A stretch of DNA of 12,793 nucleotides from the NCBI GenBank assembly GCA_015489145.1, contig WGAH01000678.1:1-12793 (forward strand). Direction: 5' to 3'. The notes below the pieces were generated by a model. The model had not been told where the DNA came from, searched no databases, and was given only the letters and a program-made list of their open reading frames with translations. Below are positions 1 through 5,691 of the stretch, in pieces. The DNA is from Deltaproteobacteria bacterium. GTDB lineage: Bacteria > Myxococcota_A > UBA796 > UBA2385. Each line of letters starts with the position of its first letter. The first letter of the stretch is position 1. The translations under genes were made by a program, and so were the position numbers.

Positions 1-1
1 C

Positions 2-61
2 TCCCCCGAGGTGCGGCAGGCCGCCCGCGAGGCCATCGACCGCCTGGAAGGGCGGGGCTGA
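2..61 (+). CDS. C-terminal end of a HEAT-repeat-like protein (partial)
   Basis: Only the last 19 residues and the TGA stop are in the window; the 5' part lies to the left. The visible peptide begins SPEVRQAAREAIDRL and ends in EGRG. The pattern of Pro, then Val-Arg, alanines and a leucine (dPxVRxxAxxAxxxL) is the second-helix signature of HEAT or PBS-lyase-type HEAT repeats. Those helical repeats serve as protein-protein scaffolds. The frame uses almost only G/C-ending codons, as the neighbouring genes do. With so little sequence the family call is tentative and no function can be assigned. Confidence 0.5.
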   Translation, partial: SPEVRQAAREAIDRLEGRG

Positions 62-161
62 AGCCGGCGCTCCTCCGGCGCCCCGCCCGGGCCGATCCGC
101 CCGCTCCCTGATCGCCGCCGCCCTTCGGCGCGAAAAGCCCCCCGGCGGAGGCGGGCGGCGG

Positions 162-189
162 TTTGCGCCGCCGGGCATCGGGATAGACT
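162..189 (+). promoter_or_regulatory. Candidate promoter for the two-CW / methyltransferase pair
   Basis: The octamer GATAGACT at 182-189 contains TAGACT as a plausible -10. It is one of the few A/T-rich spots in this interval. A weak -35 candidate TTTGCG lies at 162-167 with a 16-base spacer. The expected transcription start is near 196, just before the first complementary leader segment. The -10 fits the G-N-T-A-N-N-N-T pattern shared by the other promoter candidates in this window. Confidence 0.35.
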
Positions 190-200
190 GTCATCCTCAT

Positions 201-252
201 CGACCGATGCCGGTCGGGATTCAACTTCCGACCGGATGTTTCAACCCGGTCG
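201..252 (+). promoter_or_regulatory. Leader with four alternating complementary segments
   Basis: Four short segments alternate in sense: CGACCG (201-206), CCGGTCGG (210-217), CCGACCGG (228-235) and CCGGTCG (246-252). Each can pair perfectly with its neighbour: 201-206 with 211-216 (loop ATGC), 210-217 with 228-235 (10-base loop), and 229-235 with 246-252 (10-base loop). Adjacent stems share bases, so they are mutually exclusive, as in an attenuator or a switching leader. The same layout would also serve as repeated inverted operator half-sites. It lies between the predicted transcription start and the ribosome-binding site at about 265-270. No protein or ligand can be named. Confidence 0.4.
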
Positions 253-276
253 AGCTGGCCTTTGCGAGGAACACCG

Positions 277-558
277 ATGGGCAACAACTGCTGGGAGATC
301 ACCGGTTGCGGCCGCGAGCCCGGCGGCGCCAACGTCGAGGAGTTCGGCGTCTGTCCCGCCGCCCGGTCCGAGGAATACGACGGCTTCAACCACGGCCACA
401 ACGCCGGCCGCGTGTGCTGGGCCGTCGCCGGCACCTTCTGCGGCGGGCGCGTGCGCGGCACCTGGGCCGAGAAGCGCCTGAGCTGCATGTCCTGCTCCTT
501 CTTCAAGCAGGTTCGCGCCGAGGAGGGCGCCGAGTTCCGGCTGCTCCCCGCCGGCTGA
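277..558 (+). CDS. Two-CW domain cysteine protein (stand-alone)
   Basis: The protein has 93 residues. The chosen ATG at 277 follows CGAGGA (265-270) at six bases. An in-frame TTG at 262 would add five residues but has no better ribosome-binding site. Seven cysteines stand at residues 5, 11, 26, 47, 55, 70 and 73. They include two Cys-Trp pairs (C5-W6 and C47-W48), the stretch NCWEITGCGREPGG and a CxxC at 70-73. This matches the two-CW domain, known to me mostly as a segment attached to sensor kinases, chemoreceptors or PAS proteins of deltaproteobacteria. The cysteine pattern suggests metal or Fe-S binding, which is inference. Here the domain is the whole protein, with no signal peptide or membrane span. 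The methyltransferase gene begins 10 bases after its stop, so the two are probably cotranscribed. Confidence 0.75.
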   Translation: MGNNCWEITGCGREPGGANVEEFGVCPAARSEEYDGFNHGHNAGRVCWAVAGTFCGGRVRGTWAEKRLSCMSCSFFKQVRAEEGAEFRLLPAG

Positions 559-568
559 TCGCCCGCCG

Positions 569-1327
569 ATGACCGATCCCCTCGCCCGCGAGGAGGTCAC
601 CGTCGATCGCCTCGTCGGGGACTGGCGCATCCACCAGCTCCGGCGCGGGCACCGCTTCTCGACCGACGACCTCCTCACCGCCTGGACCGCGGTTCGCGCC
701 CTGCCCGGCGCGCGGCGGCTCCTCGATCTCGGCAGCGGCATCGGCTCGGTGGGGCTCAGCGTGCTCTGGCACCTGCCCCCCGACGCCCGCATGGTCGCCG
801 TCGAGGCCCAGGCGATCAGCCACGCCCTGTGCCGGCGCACGGTGGCCCTCAACGGCCTGGCCGACCGGGTCGAGCTGCGCCTCGCCGACCTGCGCGACCC
901 CGAGGCGATCCCCGAGGCCGAGCGCGGCACCTGGGAGCTCGTCACGGGCAGCCCGCCCTACATCCCCGTCGGCAAGGGGCTGATCTCGCCCCACCCCCAG
1001 CGGGCCCACGCCCGCATCGAGCTTCGCGGGGACGTGTTCGACTACTGCCGCGCCGCCGCCCGGGCCCTGGCCCCGGGCGGCCGCTTCTGCTTCTGCCACG
1101 CCGCCGGCGACCCGCGCCCCGAGCGGGCGGTCGAGGCCGCCGGGCTGCGCCTCCTGTGGCGGCAGGACGTCGTCTTCCGCCGGGGACGCCCCCCGACCAT
1201 CGCCCTGTTCGCCTGCGCCTGGGAGGGCGAGCGGCAGGACCGGCCGCCGGTGGTGGTGCGCGAGGCCGACGGCGCCTGGACGGAGGCCTACCGCCGCGTT
1301 CGCGCCGAGCTCGCCGCCCCGACCTGA
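569..1327 (+). CDS. TrmN6-like class I SAM-dependent methyltransferase
   Basis: The protein has 252 residues and a Rossmann-fold methyltransferase layout. Motif I is DLGSGIG (residues 53-59). E79 ends the next strand (VAVEAQ), where the SAM ribose is normally held. The catalytic motif IV is GSPPY (127-131). The N-terminal GHRFSTDDLLTAW resembles the segment preceding motif I in TrmN6/YfiC, which N6-methylates A37 of tRNA1(Val). TrmN6 enzymes normally have N-P-P-Y; Ser128 here replaces Asn. SPPY is more typical of N4-cytosine methylases, so the target base is uncertain. PrmC/HemK-like or other N6-adenine methylases are alternatives. The start ATG lies 10 bases after the two-CW gene with no clear Shine-Dalgarno, suggesting coupled translation. 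The stop is only 2 bases from the convergent uridine kinase stop. Confidence 0.7.
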   Translation: MTDPLAREEVTVDRLVGDWRIHQLRRGHRFSTDDLLTAWTAVRALPGARRLLDLGSGIGSVGLSVLWHLPPDARMVAVEAQAISHALCRRTVALNGLADRVELRLADLRDPEAIPEAERGTWELVTGSPPYIPVGKGLISPHPQRAHARIELRGDVFDYCRAAARALAPGGRFCFCHAAGDPRPERAVEAAGLRLLWRQDVVFRRGRPPTIALFACAWEGERQDRPPVVVREADGAWTEAYRRVRAELAAPT

Positions 1328-1329
1328 GG

Positions 1330-1929
1330 CTACGCGACCGGCCCGCCCCGGGCGGCCACCGCCGCGAGGAGCGCGTCGACCAGCTCCGGCACCGGCCGCT
1401 CCCCGTCGAGGACCAGGTCGGCGCGGGTCCGGCTCGGCTCGACGAAGCGCAGGTGCCCCGGCCGCACCGAGCCGAGGTACTGGTCGAGGACCCCCTCGAC
1501 GGTGCGCCCGCGCTCGGCGGTGTCCCGGCGGAGGCGACGGGCGAGGCGCACGTCGGGAGGCGCGTCGACGAAGACCCGCAGGTCCGCGAGGGCGACGAGG
1601 CCGGCGTGCGCGAGGGTGAGGATGCCCTCCACCACGATGAGGGGCGCCGGGTCCACCCGGTCCGCGACGGCGGCGCGGGCGTGGCGGGCGAAGTCGTAGA
1701 CCGGCAGGTCCACCGGCCGCCCGGCGCACAGCTCCCGGAGGTGCCGCACGAGCAGGTCGGTCTCGAGGGCGTCGGGGTGGTCGAAGTCGAAGTGCGCCGG
1801 GTCGTCGGCGCCGTAGTAGTAGCGGTCCTGGGCGACGAGCAGGGCGCCGGTGCGCGCCGCCACCGCCCGGGCCAGGGTGGTCTTGCCGCTGGCCGTGCCC
1901 CCGCCGACGACCACGACGAAGGGGGTCAC
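1330..1929 (-). CDS. udk: Uridine kinase (ATP/GTP:uridine phosphotransferase)
   Basis: The protein has 199 residues. It phosphorylates uridine (and usually cytidine) to the monophosphate in pyrimidine salvage, in the cytoplasm. The P-loop GGTASGKTT spans residues 10-18. QDRYYY (34-39) carries Asp35 at the usual substrate-binding position. FDFDHPDALE (47-56) is the Udk signature, followed by LPVYDFA (75-81) and VVEGIL (99-104). An arginine-rich lid, RRLRRDTAERGR, covers 131-142, and RPGHLRFVEPSR follows at 156-167. Length fits the family (about 200-220). The GTG start overlaps the TGA of the bactofilin gene as GTGA, so it is the last gene of the parA-parB-bactofilin operon and probably depends on coupled translation. 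Phosphoribulokinase-like paralogues are the main alternative, but the signature motifs favour Udk. Confidence 0.88.
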   Translation of the reverse strand: MTPFVVVVGGGTASGKTTLARAVAARTGALLVAQDRYYYGADDPAHFDFDHPDALETDLLVRHLRELCAGRPVDLPVYDFARHARAAVADRVDPAPLIVVEGILTLAHAGLVALADLRVFVDAPPDVRLARRLRRDTAERGRTVEGVLDQYLGSVRPGHLRFVEPSRTRADLVLDGERPVPELVDALLAAVAARGGPVA

Positions 1930-2276
1930 GGCAGCTCCTCGCCGGCCACCCGCACCTCGCCGCGCAACCGCGCGCCGGGGCGCAGGTCGAGCACCCCCAC
2001 GTCGAGCTTGCCCTCGATCACCGCCGTCTCCTCCACCACCAGCAGCTCCCGCACCCGCAGGGCTCCCTCGAAGCGGCCGGCGACCACGGCCCGGGCCACG
2101 TCCGCCTCGCCCCGCACGGTGCCGGTGGGCCCTATCTCGAAGACGTCCTCCGAGTAGACCCGGCCGGCGAACTCGCCGTCCACCCGCACCCGCCCCTCGT
2201 GGACGAGGTCGCCCTCGAAGCGGACCCCCTGGCCCACGACGCCGCTGAGGGGCACCGGCGGTCCGCCCCGGGCCAC
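1926..2276 (-). CDS. Bactofilin (polymer-forming cytoskeletal protein)
   Basis: The protein has 116 residues and matches the bactofilin/DUF583 core: VRFEGDLVHEGRVRVDGEFAG near residues 18-38, then evenly spaced glycine and valine turns (IGPTGTVRGEADV, AVIEGKLDVGVLDL, PGARLRGEVRV). These fold as a short right-handed beta-helix that polymerises without nucleotide. The flanking tails are very short (about 10 residues before the core, few after), so little is left for membrane or partner binding. The GTG start lies 3 bases after the parB stop and uses a purine-rich GAAGGGG at the parB end as ribosome-binding site. A bactofilin beside parAB is also known in Myxococcus xanthus, where bactofilins scaffold ParABS or shape the cell. 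A similar role here is inferred from context. Confidence 0.85.
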   Translation of the reverse strand: MARGGPPVPLSGVVGQGVRFEGDLVHEGRVRVDGEFAGRVYSEDVFEIGPTGTVRGEADVARAVVAGRFEGALRVRELLVVEETAVIEGKLDVGVLDLRPGARLRGEVRVAGEELP

Positions 2277-2279
2277 CGC

Positions 2280-3185
2280 TCAGGCCCCTTCGAGCCGCGC
2301 CACGATGCGCTGGAGTTCGTCCTCGCCGCTGTACTCGATGATCACCCGCCCCTTGCGGGAGCGCCCCTTCTGCTCGACGCGCACCCGGCTGCCCACGGCC
2401 CGGGTGAGGCGGTCGGCGAGGTGGGCGATCGCCTGGCGCACCGCCTCGTTGCGCGGCTTCGGCGGCCGCTGCAGGCGCGCGACCAGCCGCTCGGTGGCCC
2501 GCACGCTCAGGTCGTTGCGGAGCACCTCGCGCAGCACCACCCGCAGCATGGCGTCGTCGGGCGCGGCGAGCAGCGCCTTGGCGTGGCCGGCGCTGATGCG
2601 CCCGCGCCGCAGCTCGGCGAGGGCGAACTCCGGCAGCTTGAGCAGGCGCACGGCGTTGGCGACGGTGGCGCGGTCCTTGCCGACCTTGCGGGCCACCTCG
2701 GCCTGGGTGAGCCCGAACTCGTCGATCAGGCGCTTGTAGGCCTCGGCGGTCTCGATCGGGTCGAGGTCCTCGCGCTGGAGGTTCTCCACCAGCGCGATCT
2801 CGAGCTGCTCCCGGTCGCTCACGTCGTCGCGCACCCAGGCGGGCACGGTCTCGAGGCCGGCCAGCCCGGCCGCCCGGAGGCGCCGCTCGCCGGCGATGAG
2901 CACGTAGCCCTGCCCGTCGGCATCCCGGCGCACGAGGATCGGCGTCAGCACGCCGTGGTTGCGGATCGACTCGGCGAGCTGCTCGAGGGCGCCGGCCGAG
3001 AACCGCATGCGCGGCTGCTCGGGGTTGGGGCGCACCCGGTCGATGGGCACCTGCTGGAGGGGGCCGCCGGGCGCCTGGCCCGCCGGGAGGCTCTCGTCGA
3101 AGACGCCGTCGGGGATGAGGGCGGCCAGCCCGCGGCCGAGGCCCCGGCCGGCGGCGCCGCGGGGGGCGGAAGTTCGGGTGCTCAC
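2280..3185 (-). CDS. parB: ParB/Spo0J chromosome-partitioning CTPase
   Basis: The protein has 301 residues and loads as a sliding clamp on parS DNA to direct ParA-driven origin segregation. The N-terminal GRGLGRGLAALIP (13-25) is the ParA-interacting peptide. The CTP-binding region contains GERRLRA (99-105) and ENLQREDLDPIETAEAY (134-150). The helix-turn-helix is LTQAEVARKVGKDRATVANAVRLL (159-182), followed by GHAKALL (200-206). The C-terminal dimerisation domain spans about 250-301. I chose the GTG at 3185 because it overlaps the parA TGA as GTGA and gives a normal family length; the same frame stays open far upstream only as an antisense-like extension through parA. It is the second gene of the parA-parB-bactofilin-udk operon. 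Confidence 0.95.
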   Translation of the reverse strand: MSTRTSAPRGAAGRGLGRGLAALIPDGVFDESLPAGQAPGGPLQQVPIDRVRPNPEQPRMRFSAGALEQLAESIRNHGVLTPILVRRDADGQGYVLIAGERRLRAAGLAGLETVPAWVRDDVSDREQLEIALVENLQREDLDPIETAEAYKRLIDEFGLTQAEVARKVGKDRATVANAVRLLKLPEFALAELRRGRISAGHAKALLAAPDDAMLRVVLREVLRNDLSVRATERLVARLQRPPKPRNEAVRQAIAHLADRLTRAVGSRVRVEQKGRSRKGRVIIEYSGEDELQRIVARLEGA

Positions 3186-4000
3186 GACGCCTCCTGCGCG
3201 CGGGTGAGGAGCTCGGTCCGGGCCGTCTCGCGGGCGGCCTCGCGGCGCAGCACCTCGGCGGCCAGCTCGGAGTAGGCGATGGCGCCGCGGCACAGCGGAT
3301 CGTAGGTGTGGACGGGCTTGCCGTAGGAGGGGGCCTCGCCGAGGCGCACGTTGCGCGGGATCTCGGTGTCGTACACCGCGTCTCCGAAGACCTCCCGCGC
3401 CTGCTCGCAGACCTCGCGCCCCAGCCGGGTGCGCCGGTCGACGAGGGTGAGGAGGATCTCGGGCCGGCCGAGGCGCGGGTTCAGGCCGCCCTTGCGGATC
3501 TGGCCGAGGGTGCGGAGCAGCTCGCTGAGGCCCTCCATCGCGTAGTACTCGGCCTGGAGCGGCACGATCACCCGGTCGGCGGCGGCCAGCGCGTTGACGG
3601 CGAGGAGGCCGAGGGAGGGCGGGCAGTCCACGACGACGAAGTCGTAGTCGTCCACCCGCCCGGCGAGGCCGTCGCGCAGGCGGAACTCCCGGCGCTCGGC
3701 CTCGACCAGCTCGACCTCGAGGCCGACCAGCTCGCGGGTGGCCGGCACGAGGTGCAGGCCGTCCACCTCGGTGGGCAGCACCACCTCGTCGAGGGTGCGG
3801 AAGCCGAGCAGCACGTCGGCGACGCCGGTGCGGACCTGGGACTTCGGGTGGCCGACCCCGGAGGAGGCGTTGCCCTGGGGGTCGAGGTCGATGAGGAGGA
3901 CGCGCCGATCCTCGAGGGCCAGCGCGGCGGCGAGGTTGATGGCGGTGGTGGTCTTGCCCACCCCGCCCTTTTGATTCGAGATCGCGAGGACGCGGGACAT
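3182..4000 (-). CDS. parA: ParA/Soj chromosome-partitioning ATPase
   Basis: The protein has 272 residues. It is a deviant Walker ATPase that binds DNA non-specifically as an ATP dimer and forms the gradient that ParB complexes follow. The deviant P-loop KGGVGKTTT covers residues 11-19 with signature Lys11 and Lys16. LLIDLDPQGNASSG covers 35-48, and the Walker B strand FVVVDCPPSLG (121-131) carries D125. There is no N-terminal DNA-binding extension, so it belongs to the short chromosomal class rather than the long plasmid class. The ATG at 4000 starts exactly at the conserved MSRVLAISNQKGG. The open frame upstream to 4267 has no family match. No good Shine-Dalgarno is visible. mnmG and rsmG, common parA neighbours elsewhere, are absent. 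Confidence 0.95.
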   Translation of the reverse strand: MSRVLAISNQKGGVGKTTTAINLAAALALEDRRVLLIDLDPQGNASSGVGHPKSQVRTGVADVLLGFRTLDEVVLPTEVDGLHLVPATRELVGLEVELVEAERREFRLRDGLAGRVDDYDFVVVDCPPSLGLLAVNALAAADRVIVPLQAEYYAMEGLSELLRTLGQIRKGGLNPRLGRPEILLTLVDRRTRLGREVCEQAREVFGDAVYDTEIPRNVRLGEAPSYGKPVHTYDPLCRGAIAYSELAAEVLRREAARETARTELLTRAQEAS

Positions 4001-4028
4001 GGCGGGAGTTCGGGGAAGGAGGTTTCCC

Positions 4029-4042
4029 GTTCCACGGGGCGC
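4029..4042. promoter_or_regulatory. Degenerate parS-like half site in the parA leader
   Basis: GTTCCACGGGGCGC matches a GTTCCACGTGGAAC parS-type core at 11 of 14 positions: the left half is perfect and the right half is poor. It lies 29-42 bases upstream of the parA ATG and downstream of the candidate promoter, where bound ParB could repress the operon. It overlaps a small perfect inverted repeat, CCCGT-TCC-ACGGG (4026-4038), which could instead be an RNA hairpin in the leader. ParB binding is inference. Confidence 0.3.
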
Positions 4043-4092
4043 GGAAGCGGGGGGGAGGAGCGTGCGCGCCGGGACGCGCAGCGGGGAGCGCC

Positions 4093-4121
4093 AGAATAGC
4101 TGAGGGACGCCGGCGGCGCAA
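4093..4121 (-). promoter_or_regulatory. Candidate sigma-70-type promoter for the parA operon
   Basis: Reading the minus strand, TTGCGC (4121-4116) is followed after exactly 17 bases by TATTCT (4098-4093). The longer -10 octamer GCTATTCT (4100-4093) fits the G-N-T-A-N-N-N-T pattern seen at the other promoters in this window. The predicted start near 4086 gives an untranslated leader of about 86 bases containing the parS-like half site. It is the best-spaced promoter candidate I found here, although the -35 matches only TTG. Confidence 0.45.
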
Positions 4122-4151
4122 GACGGGAAGCGGCCTTCCCGCCGCCGCCGG

Positions 4152-4177
4152 GGAACGCGTGGAACCCCGTGGAACCC
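4152..4177. repeat. Tandem 10-bp repeat with parS half sites upstream of parA
   Basis: A perfect tandem copy of the decamer CGTGGAACCC occupies 4158-4167 and 4168-4177, and a further GGAAC starts at 4152. The GGAAC elements therefore recur at 4152, 4161 and 4171, about one DNA helical turn apart. Each decamer contains CGTGGAAC, the right half of a GTTCCACGTGGAAC-type parS core. Full 14-mers ending at 4165 and 4175 match that core at 10 and 11 positions. The spacing on one face of the helix suggests a protein-binding array, with ParB the natural candidate, but none of these is a canonical parS. Confidence 0.4.
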
Positions 4178-4259
4178 GACGCCCCGGCGCGGGCGAGCCG
4201 GCGCGCCGGCCGGGGCCGCGGCCTTGACGCAAAGCTCGCGACGGGGCGGCGCGAAGCGG

Positions 4260-4267
4260 GCTACCAT
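4260..4267 (+). promoter_or_regulatory. Candidate -10 element immediately upstream of an ATG
   Basis: GCTACCAT matches the G-N-T-A-N-N-N-T octamer of the other promoter candidates. Only 8 bases separate it from the ATG at 4276, so transcription would begin at or within two bases of the start codon, giving a leaderless mRNA. Consistent with this, no Shine-Dalgarno precedes the ATG. A TTGACG lies at 4224-4229 but 32 bases upstream, too far for a normal -35. Confidence 0.35.
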
Positions 4268-4275
4268 GAACGGCC

Positions 4276-5577
4276 ATGCCGGTTCGTCCCCCCAGCCTCG
4301 ACGCCGTCGACTACTCGACGGCCCCCGCCGAGCCCATCGAGTTCGTGCCCGTCGATCCCCCCGCCGGCGAGCGCCTCCCCTACCCGGAGGCCTTTCGCGG
4401 GCGCATCGCCATCGACGTGATCCACGACGGCCACGTCATCCCCGAGGAATACCTCGTCGACGCCCGCGGCCGGCGCATCCGGCGCGAGACCCTCTGGCCC
4501 CACTACGTGCGCGAGCGGGACTGGGGGGCGAGCATCGTCGCGGCCCGGCTCTGCGAAAAGCTGCACATCCCCGGCTTCCTCCGCGTGAACACCGCCCGCT
4601 GCCTGCTCGACTTCGGGCGCTTTCCGGGCATCACCCGCAAGGGGGCCAGCCACCTGCGGCGCTTCGCGATCAACTACCCCTTCAGCGAGCTGCTCGGCTA
4701 CGCCCAGAAGCGGCGGCTCCTCGAGGAGCACTACGACCGCATCAGCGCCGCGATGGACCACGCGATTTCCGGCGCCCTGTTCAAGATCGCGGTCCACACC
4801 TACGACCGCCTCAACGCCAGCGGCACCGAGCGCCCCCAGGTCAGCATCGTCACCCGGTCGCTGTCCTACCAGGTCCACTCCGAGATGCCCTTCGGGCTCT
4901 TCGACCCGCTCTACCCCGACATCCTCGCCGAGTTCACCTGCGACCGCATCCTCCGCGACCGCCTGAGCCTCACCCTCGAGAAGGCCGGCATCCCGGTGGC
5001 CCACAACTACCCCTACCTGCTCCCCGAGGGCAGCCCCGAGGTGCGCCACCAGGTGCTCGCCTTCTTCGACTTCCTCCAGCGGCGCTTCGAGGCCGAGTTC
5101 CCGAGCACCCGCACCCGGCCCGAGTACGCCCTCGTCTGGGAGATGCTCAAGGACACGAACCTGCGCTCGGCCGAGGCCGGCACCCTCCGCAGCGTCCTGC
5201 ACCTCTACCGGCGCCCGCCGGAGTCGCGACGGCGCGAGTTCGAGTTCATCGAGGCCGCCTACCGCCACGTCGAGGAGTTCCTGCGGCGCGAGGACGGCCA
5301 GATCGTCGACGAGTACCGCTTCCTCGACGACCGCCCCAGCTCGCTGGGCATCGAGGTCCGCAAGGACCTCGCCTTCTCCTTCGACGAGCGGGGCCAGCCC
5401 CGCCGGCCGAGCACGGTGCGGGCCTGGTACATCGCCGACACCATCGCCCGGGCGATCATCGTCTACCTCAACGAGGACCGCGCCCCGCACCACCTCGACG
5501 AGGAGCGCTTCAGCCAGCGCCAGCCCTGGTACCGGGGGGCGGGCGAGGCCGTCGGCGACCCGCCCACCTGGCAGTAG
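4276..5577 (+). CDS. N-formylglutamate amidohydrolase-family protein with a long C-terminal extension
   Basis: The protein has 433 residues. The family hydrolyses N-formyl-L-glutamate to formate and glutamate, the last step of one histidine-degradation route; some members act on other N-acylated amino acids. Family features in order are AIDVIHDGHVIPEEYL (45-60, equivalent to the HSG-xx-IP metal motif), DWGASIVAARL (82-92), TARCLLDFGR (106-115), the strand IAVHTYDRL (171-179) with H174, and HNYPYLLPEGSPEV (243-256). Classical HutG-type enzymes end near 250-290 residues. Here about 150 charged residues follow without a recognised domain. No hut genes are adjacent, so histidine catabolism is not supported and the substrate is open. 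There is no signal peptide. The mRNA may be leaderless. The stop is 9 bases from the convergent small gene. Confidence 0.65.
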   Translation: MPVRPPSLDAVDYSTAPAEPIEFVPVDPPAGERLPYPEAFRGRIAIDVIHDGHVIPEEYLVDARGRRIRRETLWPHYVRERDWGASIVAARLCEKLHIPGFLRVNTARCLLDFGRFPGITRKGASHLRRFAINYPFSELLGYAQKRRLLEEHYDRISAAMDHAISGALFKIAVHTYDRLNASGTERPQVSIVTRSLSYQVHSEMPFGLFDPLYPDILAEFTCDRILRDRLSLTLEKAGIPVAHNYPYLLPEGSPEVRHQVLAFFDFLQRRFEAEFPSTRTRPEYALVWEMLKDTNLRSAEAGTLRSVLHLYRRPPESRRREFEFIEAAYRHVEEFLRREDGQIVDEYRFLDDRPSSLGIEVRKDLAFSFDERGQPRRPSTVRAWYIADTIARAIIVYLNEDRAPHHLDEERFSQRQPWYRGAGEAVGDPPTWQ

Positions 5578-5586
5578 GCGCCCGGT

Positions 5587-5691
5587 TCAGGCCAGGGCCG
5601 CGAGGGCGGCGAGGGCGGCGAAGCCGAGGAGCAGGGCGCAGCCGCCCCGCGGGCCCCGGCGGATCTTCTTGAACCAGTCGGCGTCGTTCAT
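5587..5691 (-). CDS. 34-residue single-span membrane peptide
   Basis: A short reading frame preceded by an exceptional ribosome-binding site, GGAGGAG (5703-5697, minus strand), five bases before the ATG. The peptide begins MNDADWFKKIRRGPRGG and ends in an uninterrupted hydrophobic run of Cys, Leu, Ala, Gly and Phe from residue 18 to 34. This is one membrane span reaching the very C-terminus. The basic stretch (Lys8 to Arg15) before it predicts a cytoplasmic N-terminus. The gene lies 22 bases after the stop of the putative winged-helix gene, same strand, so it is probably the last gene of the pseudokinase operon. I recognise no family. It could be a regulatory membrane peptide that tethers a partner, or a toxin-like peptide; neither is shown. 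Confidence 0.6.
   Translation of the reverse strand: MNDADWFKKIRRGPRGGCALLLGFAALAALAALA

Larger units (their letters stand above)
62..276. other. Intergenic region with hairpins, a promoter candidate and a leader
   Basis: No gene is visible in these 215 bases. Just after the upstream stop codon are two weak GC hairpins (63-67 with 75-79, and 116-120 with 126-130). Neither is followed by a T tract, so termination there is doubtful. A stronger perfect 7-bp stem, 154-160 with 166-172 and loop GTTTG, overlaps the position expected for a -35 element. A -10-like octamer follows at 182-189. After it come the four complementary leader segments at 201-252, annotated separately. Confidence 0.5.
4001..4275. 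other. Divergent intergenic region between parA and the amidohydrolase-family gene
   Basis: No gene is supported in these 275 bases. The interval holds a good promoter candidate for parA, a close -10 candidate for the rightward gene, and three parS-like half sites, each annotated separately. I found no TTATCCACA-type DnaA box cluster, so nothing marks this as a replication origin. Short open frames through the region show no family resemblance. Confidence 0.5.

Noticed and set aside
503..1729. Long minus-strand frame opposite the methyltransferase and running into udk
   Set aside because: It overlaps two well-supported genes and gives a repetitive Arg/Pro/Gly product; it is a codon-bias shadow.
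4224..4229. TTGACG as a -35 for the amidohydrolase-family gene, with a similar TTGACC at 9257-9252 for the pseudokinase
   Set aside because: Both lie 32 bases from the nearest -10 candidate, nearly twice the usual spacer. The equal distance is curious, but two cases are not enough to call a new promoter type.
4001..4267. Extension of parA to an upstream start at 4267
   Set aside because: The extra 89 residues are Arg/Pro-rich without family match and would overlap the promoter and parS-like sites. ParA proteins of this class begin just before the KGGVGKTT motif.
4001..4275. Replication origin next to parAB
   Set aside because: No DnaA-box cluster, AT-rich unwinding element, dnaA, dnaN or mnmG/rsmG is visible, so there is no support for an origin in this window.
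2280..4277. Single 665-codon minus-strand frame covering parB and the region of parA
   Set aside because: Only the last 301 codons (from the GTG at 3185) resemble ParB. The upstream part is an Arg/Pro/Gly-rich out-of-frame reading of parA.
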